A stretch of 61,757 nucleotides of DNA from Maritimibacter sp. (GCA_002701395.1 NZVC01000060.1:5118-66874); one strand, 5' to 3'; counted from the stretch's first letter, positions 1 through 8,789 are shown. Program-made: numbers and translations. Notes: generated by a model from the sequence alone, not told the origin.

Positions 1-386
1 GTCTGGTGGCCGACTCGATCGCTCAGCAGCTGGAACGTCGTGTTTCGTTCCGTCGCGCCATGAAGCGCGCGGTGCAGAACTCGATGCGGATGGGTGCCCT
101 GGGCATCCGGGTCAACGTCGCGGGCCGCCTTGGCGGCGCCGAGATCGCCCGGACCGAGTGGTATCGCGAAGGCCGTGTGCCGCTGCACACCCTGCGCGCC
201 GACATCGACTATGCGACCGTCGAAGCCGAAACGCCCTATGGCATCATCGGCATCAAAGTCTGGATCTTCAAAGGCGAGATCATGGAGCACGACCCGTCGG
301 CTCGTGATCGTCGTCAGGCGGAGCTTCAGGAAGGTCCCGCGCCCCGTGGCGCCGGCGGTGGTCGCGACCGCGATCGTCGCAACTGA
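1..386 (+). CDS. rpsC: 30S ribosomal protein S3, C-terminal part
   Basis: This is the C-terminal part of ribosomal protein S3, a small-subunit protein at the mRNA entry site; the 5' end lies outside the window. The frame is open from base 3. The segment [20 protein letters not shown] followed by [30 protein letters not shown] is the conserved C-terminal KH-adjacent domain of S3. After [13 protein letters not shown] comes a short basic, Gly/Arg-rich tail ending in RDRRN. The rplP start follows 12 bases after the stop, the usual S10-operon order. Confidence 0.97.
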   Translation, partial: LVADSIAQQLERRVSFRRAMKRAVQNSMRMGALGIRVNVAGRLGGAEIARTEWYREGRVPLHTLRADIDYATVEAETPYGIIGIKVWIFKGEIMEHDPSARDRRQAELQEGPAPRGAGGGRDRDRRN

Positions 387-398
387 GGAGTTTAAGAG

Positions 399-812
399 AT
401 GCTGCAACCGAAGCGCACAAAATTCCGCAAGATGCACAAGGGCCGGATCCGTGGCGAAGCCAAGGGCGGTTCCGACCTGAACTTCGGCACGTTCGGCCTT
501 AAGGCCACGCAGCCGGAACGCATCACTGCCCGCCAGATCGAGGCCGCTCGTCGTGCCATGACGCGTCACATGAAGCGTCAAGGCCGCGTTTGGATCCGGA
601 TCTTCCCGGATACCCCGGTGACCTCGAAGCCCACCGAAGTGCGGATGGGTAAAGGTAAGGGTTCGGTCGATTACTGGGCCTGCAAGGTCAAGCCCGGCCG
701 CGTGATGTTCGAACTCGACGGTGTGTCGGAGCCGATCGCCCGCGAGGCCCTGCGCCTTGCCGCGATGAAGCTGCCGATCAAGTCGCGTATCGTTCAGCGC
801 GAAGACTGGTAA
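399..812 (+). CDS. rplP: 50S ribosomal protein L16
   Basis: L16 of the large subunit lies near the peptidyl-transferase centre and helps to place tRNA. The 137-aa length is normal. It opens with [16 protein letters not shown] and contains the signature [13 protein letters not shown]; Arg82 here is the equivalent of E. coli Arg81, which in E. coli is hydroxylated by the oxygenase YcfD/RoxA. A GGAG-type ribosome binding site lies just upstream. In most bacteria rpmC follows at once; here a strong terminator and two foreign genes come instead, so this gene ends the S10 transcript. Confidence 0.98.
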   Translation: MLQPKRTKFRKMHKGRIRGEAKGGSDLNFGTFGLKATQPERITARQIEAARRAMTRHMKRQGRVWIRIFPDTPVTSKPTEVRMGKGKGSVDYWACKVKPGRVMFELDGVSEPIAREALRLAAMKLPIKSRIVQREDW

Positions 813-850
813 GCGGGTATGGGGTAAAACCCCATCCTACGAAATCTTGG

Positions 851-876
851 AAGGGCGGGGTTATCCCGCCCTTTTC
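851..876 (+). terminator. Rho-independent terminator after rplP
   Basis: A perfect 9-bp stem (AAGGGCGGG, 851-859, with CCCGCCCTT, 865-873), a 5-base loop and a TTTT run. It lies 38 bases after the rplP stop and separates the S10 genes from the rest of the ribosomal cluster. Confidence 0.85.
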
Positions 877-930
877 CTTTTGTGGGCGCATCGCCTATGG
901 ATCGTCCCGACCCGAACACACGAGGCCGCC

Positions 931-1551
931 ATGTCCACGATCCGCTCTCTTTTCGTCACCCGCCTGTACCAATCTGCGCTGTCCGATCTTGGCGGAACGG
1001 TGGATCAGGACGAGCTGCTCGCCTCTTGCTACACGATTGCCGAGGATGACGAGGCGGGGCAGGAGTGGTGCGAGCAGAACGACTATCCCGGCTATACCTC
1101 TTACGCCTCGCTGACCGACCTGCCTTGGCGGTTCCCGATCTTCGCGGAAGTGGTGAAATGCCTCGACGCCCATGTCGCGGCCTTCGCCAAGGAACTTGCC
1201 TTCGATCTGGGCGACAAGGCGCTGGTGCTGGAAGACCTGTGGATCAACATCCTGCCCGAGGGCGGGACGCACTCCAGCCATATCCACCCGCATTCGGTGA
1301 TCTCGGGCACGACCTATGTCGCGATGCCCGAAGGGACGTCGGCCCTGAAACTGGAAGATCCGCGCCTGCCGATGATGATGGCCGCGCCGACGCGGGTTAA
1401 GGGCGCACCGGAAGAGCTGAAGCCCTTCATCTATGTGAAGCCTTCGGTGGGTGACGTCCTGCTGTGGGAAAGCTGGCTGCGGCACGAGGTGCCGATGAAC
1501 ATGACCGAGGATGACCGGATCTCGGTTAGCTTCAACTACAGCTGGGGCTGA
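931..1551 (+). CDS. putative 2OG-Fe(II) oxygenase (TIGR02466-like)
   Basis: A 206-aa protein that resembles the TIGR02466 family of predicted 2-oxoglutarate/Fe(II)-dependent oxygenases. The central stretch LWINILPEGG then HSSHIHPHSVISGTTYV carries the likely metal ligands, and the C-terminal LRHEVPMNMTEDDRISVSFNYSWG has the second His and the Arg/Ser strand that binds the co-substrate in such folds. The start ATG at 931 was chosen because the protein MSTIRSLFVTRLYQS aligns with the beta-strand start typical of the family; upstream codons run into the rplP terminator. The substrate is unknown. It lies between rplP and a convergent PRC-barrel gene and is not expected in an S10/spc cluster. Confidence 0.75.
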   Translation: MSTIRSLFVTRLYQSALSDLGGTVDQDELLASCYTIAEDDEAGQEWCEQNDYPGYTSYASLTDLPWRFPIFAEVVKCLDAHVAAFAKELAFDLGDKALVLEDLWINILPEGGTHSSHIHPHSVISGTTYVAMPEGTSALKLEDPRLPMMMAAPTRVKGAPEELKPFIYVKPSVGDVLLWESWLRHEVPMNMTEDDRISVSFNYSWG

Positions 1552-1580
1552 CCGGCGCACGGCTTTCGGAGGCAGGCATG

Positions 1581-1610
1581 AAAAAGCGCGACCCCGAAGG
1601 GGCCGCGCCT
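1581..1610 (-). terminator. terminator of the PRC-barrel gene
   Basis: On the minus strand GCGCGGCCCC-TTC-GGGGTCGCGC forms a stem (one wobble pair) followed by TTTTT. It lies just beyond the stop at 1634 and also separates the convergent oxygenase gene. Confidence 0.8.
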
Positions 1611-1633
1611 TGGCAGGGCTATATGCCCTTCAA

Positions 1634-2101
1634 TCAGTCCCAGAAGCCTTCGTCGATGTCTTCCATCGATTCCAGTTCTTCTTCGTTATAGCGGGTGACG
1701 TAGACGTAGGTGCTGTCATCGACCGGCACCAGCTTCACGTCTTCGACCGAGATCATCACGTGCTTGTCCGCGATGTCGAGGAAGCCGCCGACCTCGGCCA
1801 CGATGCCGATCAGCTGGCCTTCTTCCGAAAGGATCAGGTCTTCGATCTCACCGATCTCGTTCCAGTCGGCGCCGACTTCGTTATAGGTGGTGTCCATGTC
1901 CCATGCCGAGCCTTCGTCGTTGGCTTCGTTCATGGTGTAGATCTCGCCACCAGTGATGTCGCGGGTCCGGATCAGCTGTGCTTGATCCATGTTGTAAAGA
2001 TCGACGCGGGCGCCATCCATTTCGCCTTCGGTCATGTCGCTTTGCGCGAAGGCAGCGGTGCCGATGGTCAGGGCGAGCGTGCTAACAAGGATCGATTTCA
2101 T
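1634..2101 (-). CDS. secreted PRC-barrel domain protein
   Basis: A 155-aa protein that starts with a typical Sec signal peptide (MKSILVSTLALTIGTAAFAQ), so the mature chain is periplasmic. The remainder is strongly acidic and contains the PRC-barrel-like stretch WNEIGEIEDLILSEEGQLIGIVAEVGGFLDIADKHVMISVEDV, followed by a segment rich in Tyr, Glu and Asp. The start at 2101 is fixed by GGAGG seven bases upstream and by the signal peptide; the frame stays open further upstream but without such features. PRC-barrel proteins of this kind are common in Rhodobacterales; the role is unknown. It points against the ribosomal genes, ends in its own terminator and so is an independent unit. Confidence 0.75.
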   Translation of the reverse strand: MKSILVSTLALTIGTAAFAQSDMTEGEMDGARVDLYNMDQAQLIRTRDITGGEIYTMNEANDEGSAWDMDTTYNEVGADWNEIGEIEDLILSEEGQLIGIVAEVGGFLDIADKHVMISVEDVKLVPVDDSTYVYVTRYNEEELESMEDIDEGFWD

Positions 2102-2418
2102 AACTTGGTCCTCCGTTTCGTTTCTGCACCGCCAACACGCGCCGATCGCCGGAGGTTCCCATTTTCTTTCAAAGACTTCCGCTTTCGCCGGTTTCCGTGG
2201 CGTCGTACAGGCGCGACGCAAGGCGGCCTGTTTCGGGACCCGCCAAAGGCCGCGTGCCCTGTATTCGCGGGCTGAATCCGCCTTTTCCCGTCGCTTCGGG
2301 ACAGGCGGGGTTGCCAAGAGGCGTCAATCGTCGTAGACGCGGCGCTCTATCTCGAACTCCACCGGAATCAGCGTAACCCGGCCAAGGGGCGCTCCGGTGA
2401 TGTTGAAAGGAAAATGAC
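2102..2418. other. intergenic region between PRC-barrel gene and rpmC
   Basis: 317 bases between divergent genes. They hold the ribosome binding site of the PRC-barrel gene at the left end, a candidate promoter for rpmC (2311-2339) and the rpmC ribosome binding site (GAAAGGAAAA). No convincing gene is seen. Confidence 0.6.
2311..2339 (+). promoter_or_regulatory. candidate promoter of the rpmC-rpmD unit
   Basis: TTGCCA (2311-2316), 17-base spacer, TAGACG (2334-2339). Because a terminator closes the rplP transcript, rpmC needs its own promoter, and this is the best sigma70-type match in the gap, 79 bases before the start codon. Confidence 0.45.
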
Positions 2419-2631
2419 ATGGCACTTGATGCCAAGGAACTGCGTGACAAGACGCCGGACCAGCTGCGCGATGCACTGGCCGACCTCAAGAAAGAAGCCT
2501 TCAACCTGCGTTTCCAGCAGGCTTCGGGCCAGCTCGAAAGCACCGCGCGCATGCGCACGGTGAAGCGTGACGTTGCGCGCGTTAAGACCATCCTGAACGA
2601 AAAAGCGGCCGCCGCCGCGTCGGAGGCGTAA
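2419..2631 (+). CDS. rpmC: 50S ribosomal protein L29
   Basis: L29 is a small coiled-coil protein beside the exit tunnel. At 70 aa it is of normal length. The helical pattern [40 protein letters not shown] and the basic [15 protein letters not shown] are diagnostic. The Ala-rich tail is lineage-specific. It is the first gene of the second ribosomal unit; rpsQ starts four bases after its stop. Confidence 0.97.
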   Translation: MALDAKELRDKTPDQLRDALADLKKEAFNLRFQQASGQLESTARMRTVKRDVARVKTILNEKAAAAASEA

Positions 2632-2635
2632 GACT

Positions 2636-2866
2636 ATGCCCAAACGTATCCTGCAAGGCACTGTCACCTCGGACAAGAACGACCAGACGATCACCGTCTC
2701 GGTCGAGCGTCGCTTCAAGCACCCGCTGCTGCACAAGACCGTTCGGAAGTCGAAGAAATACCGGGCCCACGATCCGGAAAACCAATTCAAGGTCGGCGAT
2801 ACCGTTCGCATTCAAGAATGCCCGCCGGTCTCGAAGTCGAAACGCTGGGAGGTGGTGACCGCCTAA
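2636..2866 (+). CDS. rpsQ: 30S ribosomal protein S17
   Basis: S17 (76 aa) binds 16S rRNA in the body of the small subunit. It has the OB-fold pattern [21 protein letters not shown] and the conserved [21 protein letters not shown]. It lies close behind rpmC and is translated with it. A gap of 75 bases before rplN holds only its ribosome binding site (GGGAGAAACC). Confidence 0.97.
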   Translation: MPKRILQGTVTSDKNDQTITVSVERRFKHPLLHKTVRKSKKYRAHDPENQFKVGDTVRIQECPPVSKSKRWEVVTA

Positions 2867-2941
2867 GGTCCCACCATCCGGTTTGATCGAAACCCTGGGG
2901 GGTAGAACAAAGACCAACCCCCATAGGTCGGGAGAAACCAA

Positions 2942-3310
2942 ATGATCCAGATGCAGACCAATCTGGATGTTGCTGACAATTCCGGTGCCCGGAAAGTTCA
3001 GTGCATCAAGGTCCTGGGTGGTTCCAAGCGTAAGTACGCTTCGGTTGGCGACATCATCGTCGTCTCCGTCAAGGAAGCCATCCCGCGCGGCCGCGTGAAG
3101 AAAGGTGACGTCCGCAAGGCCGTCGTCGTGCGCACCGCCAAGGAAGTTCGTCGTGAAGACGGCACCGCCATCCGCTTTGACCGCAACGCCGCCGTGATCC
3201 TGAACAACGCAGGTGAGCCGGTTGGTACCCGTATCTTCGGGCCGGTCGTGCGCGAACTGCGTGCCAAGAACTTCATGAAGATCATCTCGCTCGCCCCGGA
3301 GGTGCTGTAA
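2942..3310 (+). CDS. rplN: 50S ribosomal protein L14
   Basis: L14 (122 aa) sits at the subunit interface. It is recognised by [19 protein letters not shown], the [15 protein letters not shown] strand and the end [13 protein letters not shown]. It is followed after one base by rplX, with which it is certainly co-transcribed. Confidence 0.98.
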   Translation: MIQMQTNLDVADNSGARKVQCIKVLGGSKRKYASVGDIIVVSVKEAIPRGRVKKGDVRKAVVVRTAKEVRREDGTAIRFDRNAAVILNNAGEPVGTRIFGPVVRELRAKNFMKIISLAPEVL

Positions 3311-3311
3311 G

Positions 3312-3617
3312 ATGGCCGCTAAACTGAAAAAAGGCGACAAGGTCGTCGTCCTGTCCGGTAAGGACAAGGGCAAGGAAGGCGAGATCGTCTCTGTCGACCC
3401 GAAAGCCGGTAAGGCCGTGGTCGAAGGCATCAACGTCGCGATCCGCCACACCAAGCAGACCCAGACCACGCAGGGCGGCCGCCGTCCGCAGGCGATGCCC
3501 ATCGACCTGTCGAACCTGGCCTTCCTCGATGCAAACGGCAAAGCCACCCGCGTCGGCTTCAAGATGGAAGACGGCAAGAAGGTGCGTTTCGCCAAGACCA
3601 CGGGAGACGTGATCTGA
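3312..3617 (+). CDS. rplX: 50S ribosomal protein L24
   Basis: L24 (101 aa) is an assembly-initiating protein. The KOW motif is at the N-terminus ([20 protein letters not shown]), followed by the typical [18 protein letters not shown]. Its TGA stop overlaps the ATG of rplE by one base (TGATG), which points to translational coupling. Confidence 0.98.
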   Translation: MAAKLKKGDKVVVLSGKDKGKEGEIVSVDPKAGKAVVEGINVAIRHTKQTQTTQGGRRPQAMPIDLSNLAFLDANGKATRVGFKMEDGKKVRFAKTTGDVI

Positions 3618-4177
3618 TGCTGGACGCTGCTAACTACACCCCCCGCCTGCGCACCCTTTACGTCGACACGATCCGTGCCGCGATGAAGGAAGAGTTCGGC
3701 TACAAGAACGACATGCAGATCCCTTCGCTGGAGAAGGTCGTTCTGAACATCGGCTGTGGCGCCGAGGCCGTTAAGGACTCTAAGAAGGCGAAATCGGCTC
3801 AGGAAGACCTGACCAAGATCGCCGGCCAGAAGGCAATCACCACCAACGCCAAGAAGTCGATCGCCGGCTTCCGCGTTCGTGAGGACATGCCGCTGGGCGC
3901 CAAAGTCACCCTGCGCGGTGACCGGATGTATGAATTCCTCGATCGCCTGATCACCATCGCGCTGCCGCGCGTCCGCGACTTCCGCGGCGTGAAGCCGTCG
4001 TTCGACGGCCGTGGCAACTTTGCGATGGGCCTCAAGGAACACATCGTGTTCCCCGAGATCGACTTCGACAAAGTCGACGAAGTCTGGGGCATGGACATCA
4101 TCATCACCACCAACGCGTCGAACGACGCGGAAGCAAAGGCGCTGTTGAAGCATTTCAACATGCCGTTCACCGCTTAA
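3617..4177 (+). CDS. rplE: 50S ribosomal protein L5
   Basis: L5 (186 aa) binds 5S rRNA in the central protuberance. Diagnostic stretches are [21 protein letters not shown], the [24 protein letters not shown] loop and [19 protein letters not shown]. It overlaps rplX by one base and is followed by rpsN after 13 bases. Confidence 0.98.
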   Translation: MLDAANYTPRLRTLYVDTIRAAMKEEFGYKNDMQIPSLEKVVLNIGCGAEAVKDSKKAKSAQEDLTKIAGQKAITTNAKKSIAGFRVREDMPLGAKVTLRGDRMYEFLDRLITIALPRVRDFRGVKPSFDGRGNFAMGLKEHIVFPEIDFDKVDEVWGMDIIITTNASNDAEAKALLKHFNMPFTA

Positions 4178-4190
4178 GGAGCGACACATC

Positions 4191-4496
4191 ATGGCTAAGA
4201 AAGCAATGATCGAACGCGAGAAGAAGCGCCAGAAGCTGGTGGAAAAGTACGCCGCCAAACGCGCCTCGCTGAAAGAGATCGTGAACGACGAATCCAAGCC
4301 GATGGAAGAGCGTTTCCGCGCTTCGCTGAAGCTTGCGAAACTGCCGCGCAACAGCTCGGCCACCCGTCTTCACAACCGTTGCCAGCTGACCGGTCGTCCG
4401 CATGCGTATTATCGCAAGCTGAAGATCTCGCGGATCATGCTGCGCGAACTTGGCTCCGCCGGGCAGATCCCCGGTATGGTCAAGTCGAGCTGGTAA
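4191..4496 (+). CDS. rpsN: 30S ribosomal protein S14 (zinc-free form)
   Basis: S14 of 101 aa is of the long type that lacks the zinc-binding CxxC pairs of the short form; only one Cys is seen, in [22 protein letters not shown]. The C-terminal [18 protein letters not shown] is typical. AAGGAG precedes the start. This form is the rule in alphaproteobacteria. Confidence 0.98.
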   Translation: MAKKAMIEREKKRQKLVEKYAAKRASLKEIVNDESKPMEERFRASLKLAKLPRNSSATRLHNRCQLTGRPHAYYRKLKISRIMLRELGSAGQIPGMVKSSW

Positions 4497-4508
4497 GGAG
4501 GGTATGAA

Positions 4509-4901
4509 ATGAACGATCCTCTCGGAGATATGCTGACCCGGATCCGGAACGCGCAAATGCGCGGGAAGTCCACCGTGGTCACCCCCGCCTCGAAGCTGCG
4601 CGCTTGGGTCCTGGATGTGCTGACCGACGAAGGTTACATCCGCGGCTATGACAGCACGACGACCGCCGACGGCCACCCGGCCATCGAAATCAGCCTGAAG
4701 TACTACGAAGGCACCCCGGTCATCCGTGAACTGAAGCGCGTGTCGAAGCCCGGTCGCCGGGTCTACATGAGCGTCAAGGACGTCCCGCAGGTCCGTCAGG
4801 GCCTTGGCGTCTCGATCGTCTCCACGTCGAAAGGCGTGATGTCGGATGCAAGCGCCCGCAGCCAGAATGTTGGCGGCGAGGTTCTTTGCACGGTCTTCTA
4901 A
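4509..4901 (+). CDS. rpsH: 30S ribosomal protein S8
   Basis: S8 (130 aa) binds 16S rRNA helix 21 and in many bacteria also represses spc translation. It opens with [20 protein letters not shown] and ends with the conserved [26 protein letters not shown]. An AAGGAGGG box precedes the start. Confidence 0.98.
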   Translation: MNDPLGDMLTRIRNAQMRGKSTVVTPASKLRAWVLDVLTDEGYIRGYDSTTTADGHPAIEISLKYYEGTPVIRELKRVSKPGRRVYMSVKDVPQVRQGLGVSIVSTSKGVMSDASARSQNVGGEVLCTVF

Positions 4902-4911
4902 GGAGGGGCTG

Positions 4912-5445
4912 ATGTCTCGTATTGGGAAAAAACCGGTCGAGCTGCCCTCTGGCGTAGAAGCCAAGGTGTCAGGCCAGACCGTTGAAGTGAAGGGCCCGAA
5001 GGGCACCCGCAGCTTCACCGCGACCGATGATGTGAACATCGCGGTCGAAGACAACGTCGTAAACGTCACGCCGCGCGGCAGCTCTAAGCGTGCCAAGCAG
5101 CAGTGGGGAATGTCCCGGACCCAGGTCGCGAACCTGGTGACCGGCGTCAGCCAGGGCTTCAAGAAAGAGCTCGAGATCAACGGCGTCGGCTACCGTGCGC
5201 AGGCTCAGGGCAATGTCCTGAAACTGTCGCTTGGTCTTAGCCACGAGGTGAACTTCGACGTCCCCGAGGGCGTCACGGTCACCACGCCGAAACCGACCGA
5301 GATCATTGTCGAAGGCAACGATCAGCAGCAGGTCGGCGAGGTCGCTGCGAAGATCCGTGAATGGCGGAAGCCGGAGCCCTACAAGGGCAAGGGCATCAAG
5401 TACAAAGACGAATATATCTTCCGCAAGGAAGGTAAGAAGAAGTAA
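4912..5445 (+). CDS. rplF: 50S ribosomal protein L6
   Basis: L6 (177 aa) lies near the sarcin-ricin loop. The start at 4912 follows AAGGAGGGGCTG and gives the conserved [15 protein letters not shown]; an in-frame upstream ATG lies inside rpsH and is not used. The C-terminal [18 protein letters not shown] is the family signature. Confidence 0.98.
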   Translation: MSRIGKKPVELPSGVEAKVSGQTVEVKGPKGTRSFTATDDVNIAVEDNVVNVTPRGSSKRAKQQWGMSRTQVANLVTGVSQGFKKELEINGVGYRAQAQGNVLKLSLGLSHEVNFDVPEGVTVTTPKPTEIIVEGNDQQQVGEVAAKIREWRKPEPYKGKGIKYKDEYIFRKEGKKK

Positions 5446-5456
5446 GGACCGGATAA

Positions 5457-5816
5457 ATGGCACTTTCCAAACGGGAACTGTTCCAGAAGCGCCGCCTGCG
5501 CGTCCGGAACAAGCTTCGCAAGATGAATGCCGGGCGCGTGCGCCTGTCGGTTCATCGTTCCAACAAGAACATCAGTGTCCAGCTGATCGACGACGTTCAG
5601 GGCGTGACCCTGGCTTCGGCTTCGTCGATGGAGAAGGACCTGGGTGTCGTGGGCCGCAACAACGTCGAAGCCGCCGCCAAGGTGGGTACGGTGATTGCAG
5701 AGCGCGCCAAGAAAGCTGGCGTCGAGGAATGCTACTTCGATCGCGGTGGCTTCCTGTTCCACGGCAAGGTCAAGGCGCTGGCCGATGCGGCCCGCGAAGG
5801 CGGCCTGAAGTTCTGA
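5457..5816 (+). CDS. rplR: 50S ribosomal protein L18
   Basis: L18 (119 aa) carries 5S rRNA together with L5. It is identified by [18 protein letters not shown] and the end [29 protein letters not shown]. It is followed by 132 bases that hold a GC-rich hairpin before rpsE. Confidence 0.98.
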   Translation: MALSKRELFQKRRLRVRNKLRKMNAGRVRLSVHRSNKNISVQLIDDVQGVTLASASSMEKDLGVVGRNNVEAAAKVGTVIAERAKKAGVEECYFDRGGFLFHGKVKALADAAREGGLKF

Positions 5817-5823
5817 TCTCGTC

Positions 5824-5844
5824 GGGCGCGCGTCATGCGCGCCC
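5824..5844 (+). promoter_or_regulatory. GC-rich hairpin between rplR and rpsE
   Basis: A perfect 8-bp stem GGGCGCGC (5824-5831) with GCGCGCCC (5837-5844) and a 5-base loop, without a following T run. It may slow or partly stop transcription, or protect the rplR end; it is not a standard terminator. Confidence 0.5.
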
Positions 5845-5948
5845 TTCGGACTATGCGGGCGGCGTGTCCGCCCCGATGATCCGGGGGCCTTCGGCTCACT
5901 TGGATTGGACATCACCGGCGCCCGGTGCGCCACGTAATAGGAGGCCGC

Positions 5949-6527
5949 ATGGCCAGAGAACCCAACAACCGGGGCAACCGTCGCGACCGCGATGAAGCGC
6001 CGGAATTCGCCGATCGCCTAGTCGCGATCAACCGCGTTTCGAAGACCGTCAAAGGCGGTAAGCGTTTCGGCTTTGCCGCGCTCGTCGTCGTGGGCGACCA
6101 GAAGGGCCGCGTCGGCTTTGGCAAAGGCAAGGCCAAGGAGGTCCCCGAGGCCATCCGCAAGGCGACCGAGCAAGCCAAGCGCCAGATGATCCGCGTGCCG
6201 CTGCGCGAAGGCCGCACCCTGCACCATGACGTCTTCGGCCGTCACGGCGCTGGCCGCGTCGTCATGCGCACCGCGCCCGCCGGTACTGGTATCATCGCCG
6301 GTGGTCCGATGCGCGCCGTGTTCGAGATGCTGGGCGTTCAGGACGTCGTCGCCAAGTCGATCGGCACCCAGAACCCCTACAACATGATCCGTGCGACCAT
6401 CGACGGGCTGCGGAGCGAATCCAGCCCCCGTCAGGTCGCGCAGCGCCGCGGCAAGAAAGTGGCCGACATCCTGCCCAAGCGGGACGACGTGCCTCAGGAA
6501 TCGTCGCAAGTCGCCGAGGAGGCGTAA
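5949..6527 (+). CDS. rpsE: 30S ribosomal protein S5
   Basis: S5 (192 aa) takes part in decoding fidelity. The ATG at 5949 follows AGGAGGCCGC and gives [15 protein letters not shown]. The dsRNA-binding fold [23 protein letters not shown] and the loop [18 protein letters not shown] are clear, as is the C-terminal [22 protein letters not shown]. rpmD follows after three bases. Confidence 0.98.
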   Translation: MAREPNNRGNRRDRDEAPEFADRLVAINRVSKTVKGGKRFGFAALVVVGDQKGRVGFGKGKAKEVPEAIRKATEQAKRQMIRVPLREGRTLHHDVFGRHGAGRVVMRTAPAGTGIIAGGPMRAVFEMLGVQDVVAKSIGTQNPYNMIRATIDGLRSESSPRQVAQRRGKKVADILPKRDDVPQESSQVAEEA

Positions 6528-6530
6528 GTC

Positions 6531-6719
6531 ATGGCCAAGACCATCGTCGTCAAACAGATCGGCTCGCCGATCCGCCGCCCCGAAATTCAGCGCAAGACGC
6601 TGATCGGGCTGGGCCTGAACAAGATGCACAAGACCCGGGAACTGGAAGACACCCCCGCGATCCGCGGTATGGTTGCCAAGATCCCCCACCTTGTGGAGAT
6701 CGTCGAAGAGCGCGGCTAA
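6531..6719 (+). CDS. rpmD: 50S ribosomal protein L30
   Basis: L30 (62 aa) is short and conserved: [43 protein letters not shown]. It is the last gene of the second ribosomal unit, closed by a strong terminator at 6747-6775. Normally rplO would follow at once. Confidence 0.97.
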   Translation: MAKTIVVKQIGSPIRRPEIQRKTLIGLGLNKMHKTRELEDTPAIRGMVAKIPHLVEIVEERG

Positions 6720-6746
6720 GCCGACCTTCGCTGTCTGACAAAACAA

Positions 6747-6775
6747 AACGCCGCGGTTCGTCCGCGGCGTTTTTC
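6747..6775 (+). terminator. terminator after rpmD
   Basis: Stem CGCCGCGG / CCGCGGCG (extended by AA/TT) with a 5-base loop and TTTTT. It cuts the spc operon between rpmD and rplO. Confidence 0.85.
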
Positions 6776-6833
6776 GTTTCAGAAGCTTGTCGGTGCTGGC
6801 AAAACCGGGGCGGGTTTGATCCCGCCCGCCGGA

Positions 6834-7517
6834 TCAGGGTTGGCGGTTGCCCTCGGACGGCACTGCCGCCTGCCGTCCCTTGATGAACATGCGTTCCACG
6901 TAGGCCAGCGGGTGGGTGGGGTGCAAGCGCACCCGACCGCGCAGCGGCGATCGCAGATAGGCTTTCACGTCCGGCTCGCGTCGGCGCATGGTCGTGCGGT
7001 CGCCGCGTGCATCGTGCAGGACATCGGTTGATGCGACTGGCCGCCGCAATGCGGTTCGCCAGCGAACCAGCGCCGCCGCCTGACGCACGGCCTGCGCGGG
7101 CACGGACCAGTCGGACGTGTCGTCGCGCGGCAGCGCGTCTGCGAATGCCACGACGCCGGTGCACCGTTCCAGATCGACGAACCCGTCGGGGTCATGCTTG
7201 TACGCGTTCTTCCGCAGCCCGTCCCGCAAAGCCGCCGGAACCGACAACATGGCGTCGCGCATCCGGCGCTCTGCCGCTGTCGACGCGGGTTCCGACAGTT
7301 CGGCGACGGGGAACATCTGGTACAGGTACACCGCCGACACCAGCGACAGGGCAGGGTGCGCCGCCATCGTCAGCAGCACCTTCTGCTGGCCCTCGTCCTG
7401 CAAGGCCCAGTCGCGCGTTTGCGCCACGGCATTGAGGTGAGCGGGATCAGCCGCCGTCACGGCGGTCATCTGGACCCACCAGTCGTCATTTTCGTTGATC
7501 GTCCAGCCTTCTGACAT
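6834..7517 (-). CDS. unknown protein, possibly DUF4274-like
   Basis: A 227-aa soluble protein without signal peptide or membrane segment. The N-terminal third (DPAHLNAVAQTRDWALQDEGQQKV followed by MAAHPALSLVSAVYLYQMFP) is faintly like DUF4274, a short helical domain with a Trp-Asp core and a hydrophobic helix; this is a weak pattern judgement. The C-terminal half is rich in Arg and includes VKAYLRSPLRGRVRLHPTHPLAYVERMFI. The start at 7517 follows AAGGCGGAG; the open frame continues upstream without a better site. It lies on the opposite strand inside the ribosomal cluster. Function unknown. Confidence 0.6.
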   Translation of the reverse strand: MSEGWTINENDDWWVQMTAVTAADPAHLNAVAQTRDWALQDEGQQKVLLTMAAHPALSLVSAVYLYQMFPVAELSEPASTAAERRMRDAMLSVPAALRDGLRKNAYKHDPDGFVDLERCTGVVAFADALPRDDTSDWSVPAQAVRQAAALVRWRTALRRPVASTDVLHDARGDRTTMRRREPDVKAYLRSPLRGRVRLHPTHPLAYVERMFIKGRQAAVPSEGNRQP

Positions 7518-7834
7518 GGTCGACTCCGCCTTGTTACATGCGGAACGAAACATTGGAATGAGACGGAGAAGGGGCGGTTTCAAAGCGATTCCCGAGCAAG
7601 TTGCGAAATATGGGCGTTCCGTCGCGTCAAAAATGTGCTCCGCGACGGTCAATGCAGGCGGTAAAGCACCAGACACCGGGGGCTGCAATCGGCTTGGGAT
7701 GCGACCGCGCGCCGCGATTGGCGTTAAGCTCGGATCTGGACTGAAACTTGGTGGCTGTCGCGCATGACCGGCGACGGAATTGCCTGCGTCGTCCGTTGAA
7801 CTGGATCAAGACCACGGAAACGAAAGGAACGGTC
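7518..7834. other. intergenic region upstream of the dioxygenase
   Basis: 317 bases between divergent genes. A perfect 8-bp inverted repeat (CCGTCGCG at 7619-7626, CGCGACGG at 7641-7648) is present and may be an operator. Short frames here show no coding character. Confidence 0.5.
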
Positions 7835-8536
7835 ATGTCCCCGACCAAACCCATCACTCGCCGCGGTGCTCTTGTCGGCATCGCAGTCACGGCCACCGGC
7901 ACGATGCTGCCCCGCGCGACTCTTGCGCAAAGCTCGCCCGATCTGCTGGCCGACACCGATGTGTGCGCGATCATGCCCGAGGTCACCGAAGGTCCCTATT
8001 ATCTGGACGAGGCGCTTGTCCGCCGGGATATCCGGGAAGACCGCGACGGCGTTCCCGTTCTTCTGCGGATGCAGGTGGTCGACGCGACCTGCACGCCTTT
8101 GCCCGGCGCCAGGGTCGATGTCTGGCATTGCGACGCGCAGGGGGTCTATTCTTCGTTCGGCGGCGCCGAGGCGGGTCAGTCCAGCGCGACCGGAGAGACG
8201 TTCCTGCGCGGAACGCAAAGGGCAGACGCGACCGGGCTGGTCGAGTTCGATACGATCTATCCCGGTTGGTATCGCGGCCGCACCACACACATTCATTTCA
8301 AGGTGTGGCTGGACGACGCGAACGTGCTGACCGGGCAGATCTTCTTTCCCGACGACCTGTCAGAGGCCCTTTATGCGAACGCCGCGCCCTATGGCCGAGG
8401 CCGGGCGCGCGATACCATGAACGCAGCCGACAGGATCGCACAGCGGGCCGGTCGCGCGGCCGTCGCCGACGTGTCGGAGCAGGCCGAGGGGTACGTTGTG
8501 CAGCTGATCGTGGGCGTCAGCCCCGACGCCGCATAG
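7835..8536 (+). CDS. exported intradiol ring-cleavage dioxygenase family protein
   Basis: A 233-aa non-haem iron dioxygenase of the protocatechuate 3,4-dioxygenase/catechol 1,2-dioxygenase superfamily. The N-terminus has a twin-arginine signal (PITRRGALVGIA, residues 7-18), so the folded protein is probably sent to the periplasm. The expected Fe(III) ligands are visible: Tyr55 or Tyr56 in EGPYYLDE, Tyr146 in YPGWYRGR, and His152 and His154 in THIHFKVW. The substrate is unknown; members with this layout are usually not part of beta-ketoadipate operons. The ATG at 7835 follows GAAAGGAACGGTC. It lies in the gap between rpmD and rplO, in the ribosomal direction. Confidence 0.85.
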   Translation: MSPTKPITRRGALVGIAVTATGTMLPRATLAQSSPDLLADTDVCAIMPEVTEGPYYLDEALVRRDIREDRDGVPVLLRMQVVDATCTPLPGARVDVWHCDAQGVYSSFGGAEAGQSSATGETFLRGTQRADATGLVEFDTIYPGWYRGRTTHIHFKVWLDDANVLTGQIFFPDDLSEALYANAAPYGRGRARDTMNAADRIAQRAGRAAVADVSEQAEGYVVQLIVGVSPDAA

Positions 8537-8661
8537 CACGATGCCGGGTGGCGGAAGCCTCGCAGCCGCCCCCGCGCAGGCCGCACCCACGGGCAGGATC
8601 CAACCGATTGGACGGCGAGACGCCGGTGCCAAGCCGCGTCGCGCTGCGACGGCTGCGCCCC

Positions 8662-8690
8662 TTGATCGCCCCACAGATCCCGTCTATACG
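8662..8690 (+). promoter_or_regulatory. candidate promoter of rplO-secY-adk
   Basis: TTGATC (8662-8667), 17-base spacer, TATACG (8685-8690), about 100 bases before rplO. It lies in the 253-base gap behind the dioxygenase and would drive the third ribosomal unit. Confidence 0.5.
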
Positions 8691-8789
8691 CCTCCGGTGG
8701 TCCCGAGGGGGCCCGAATCCGACACTCTATGAAACGCCGAGGTCGGCCCATCCGTCGCTGGGGGCCGCATCCGGCAAGGAGAAGCGACA

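Noticed and set aside
2325..2425. Minus-strand reading frame ending GRVTLIPVEFEIERRVYDD upstream of rpmC
   Set aside because: It would need a GTG start inside rpmC, has no ribosome binding site and only about 33 codons; too little support for a gene.
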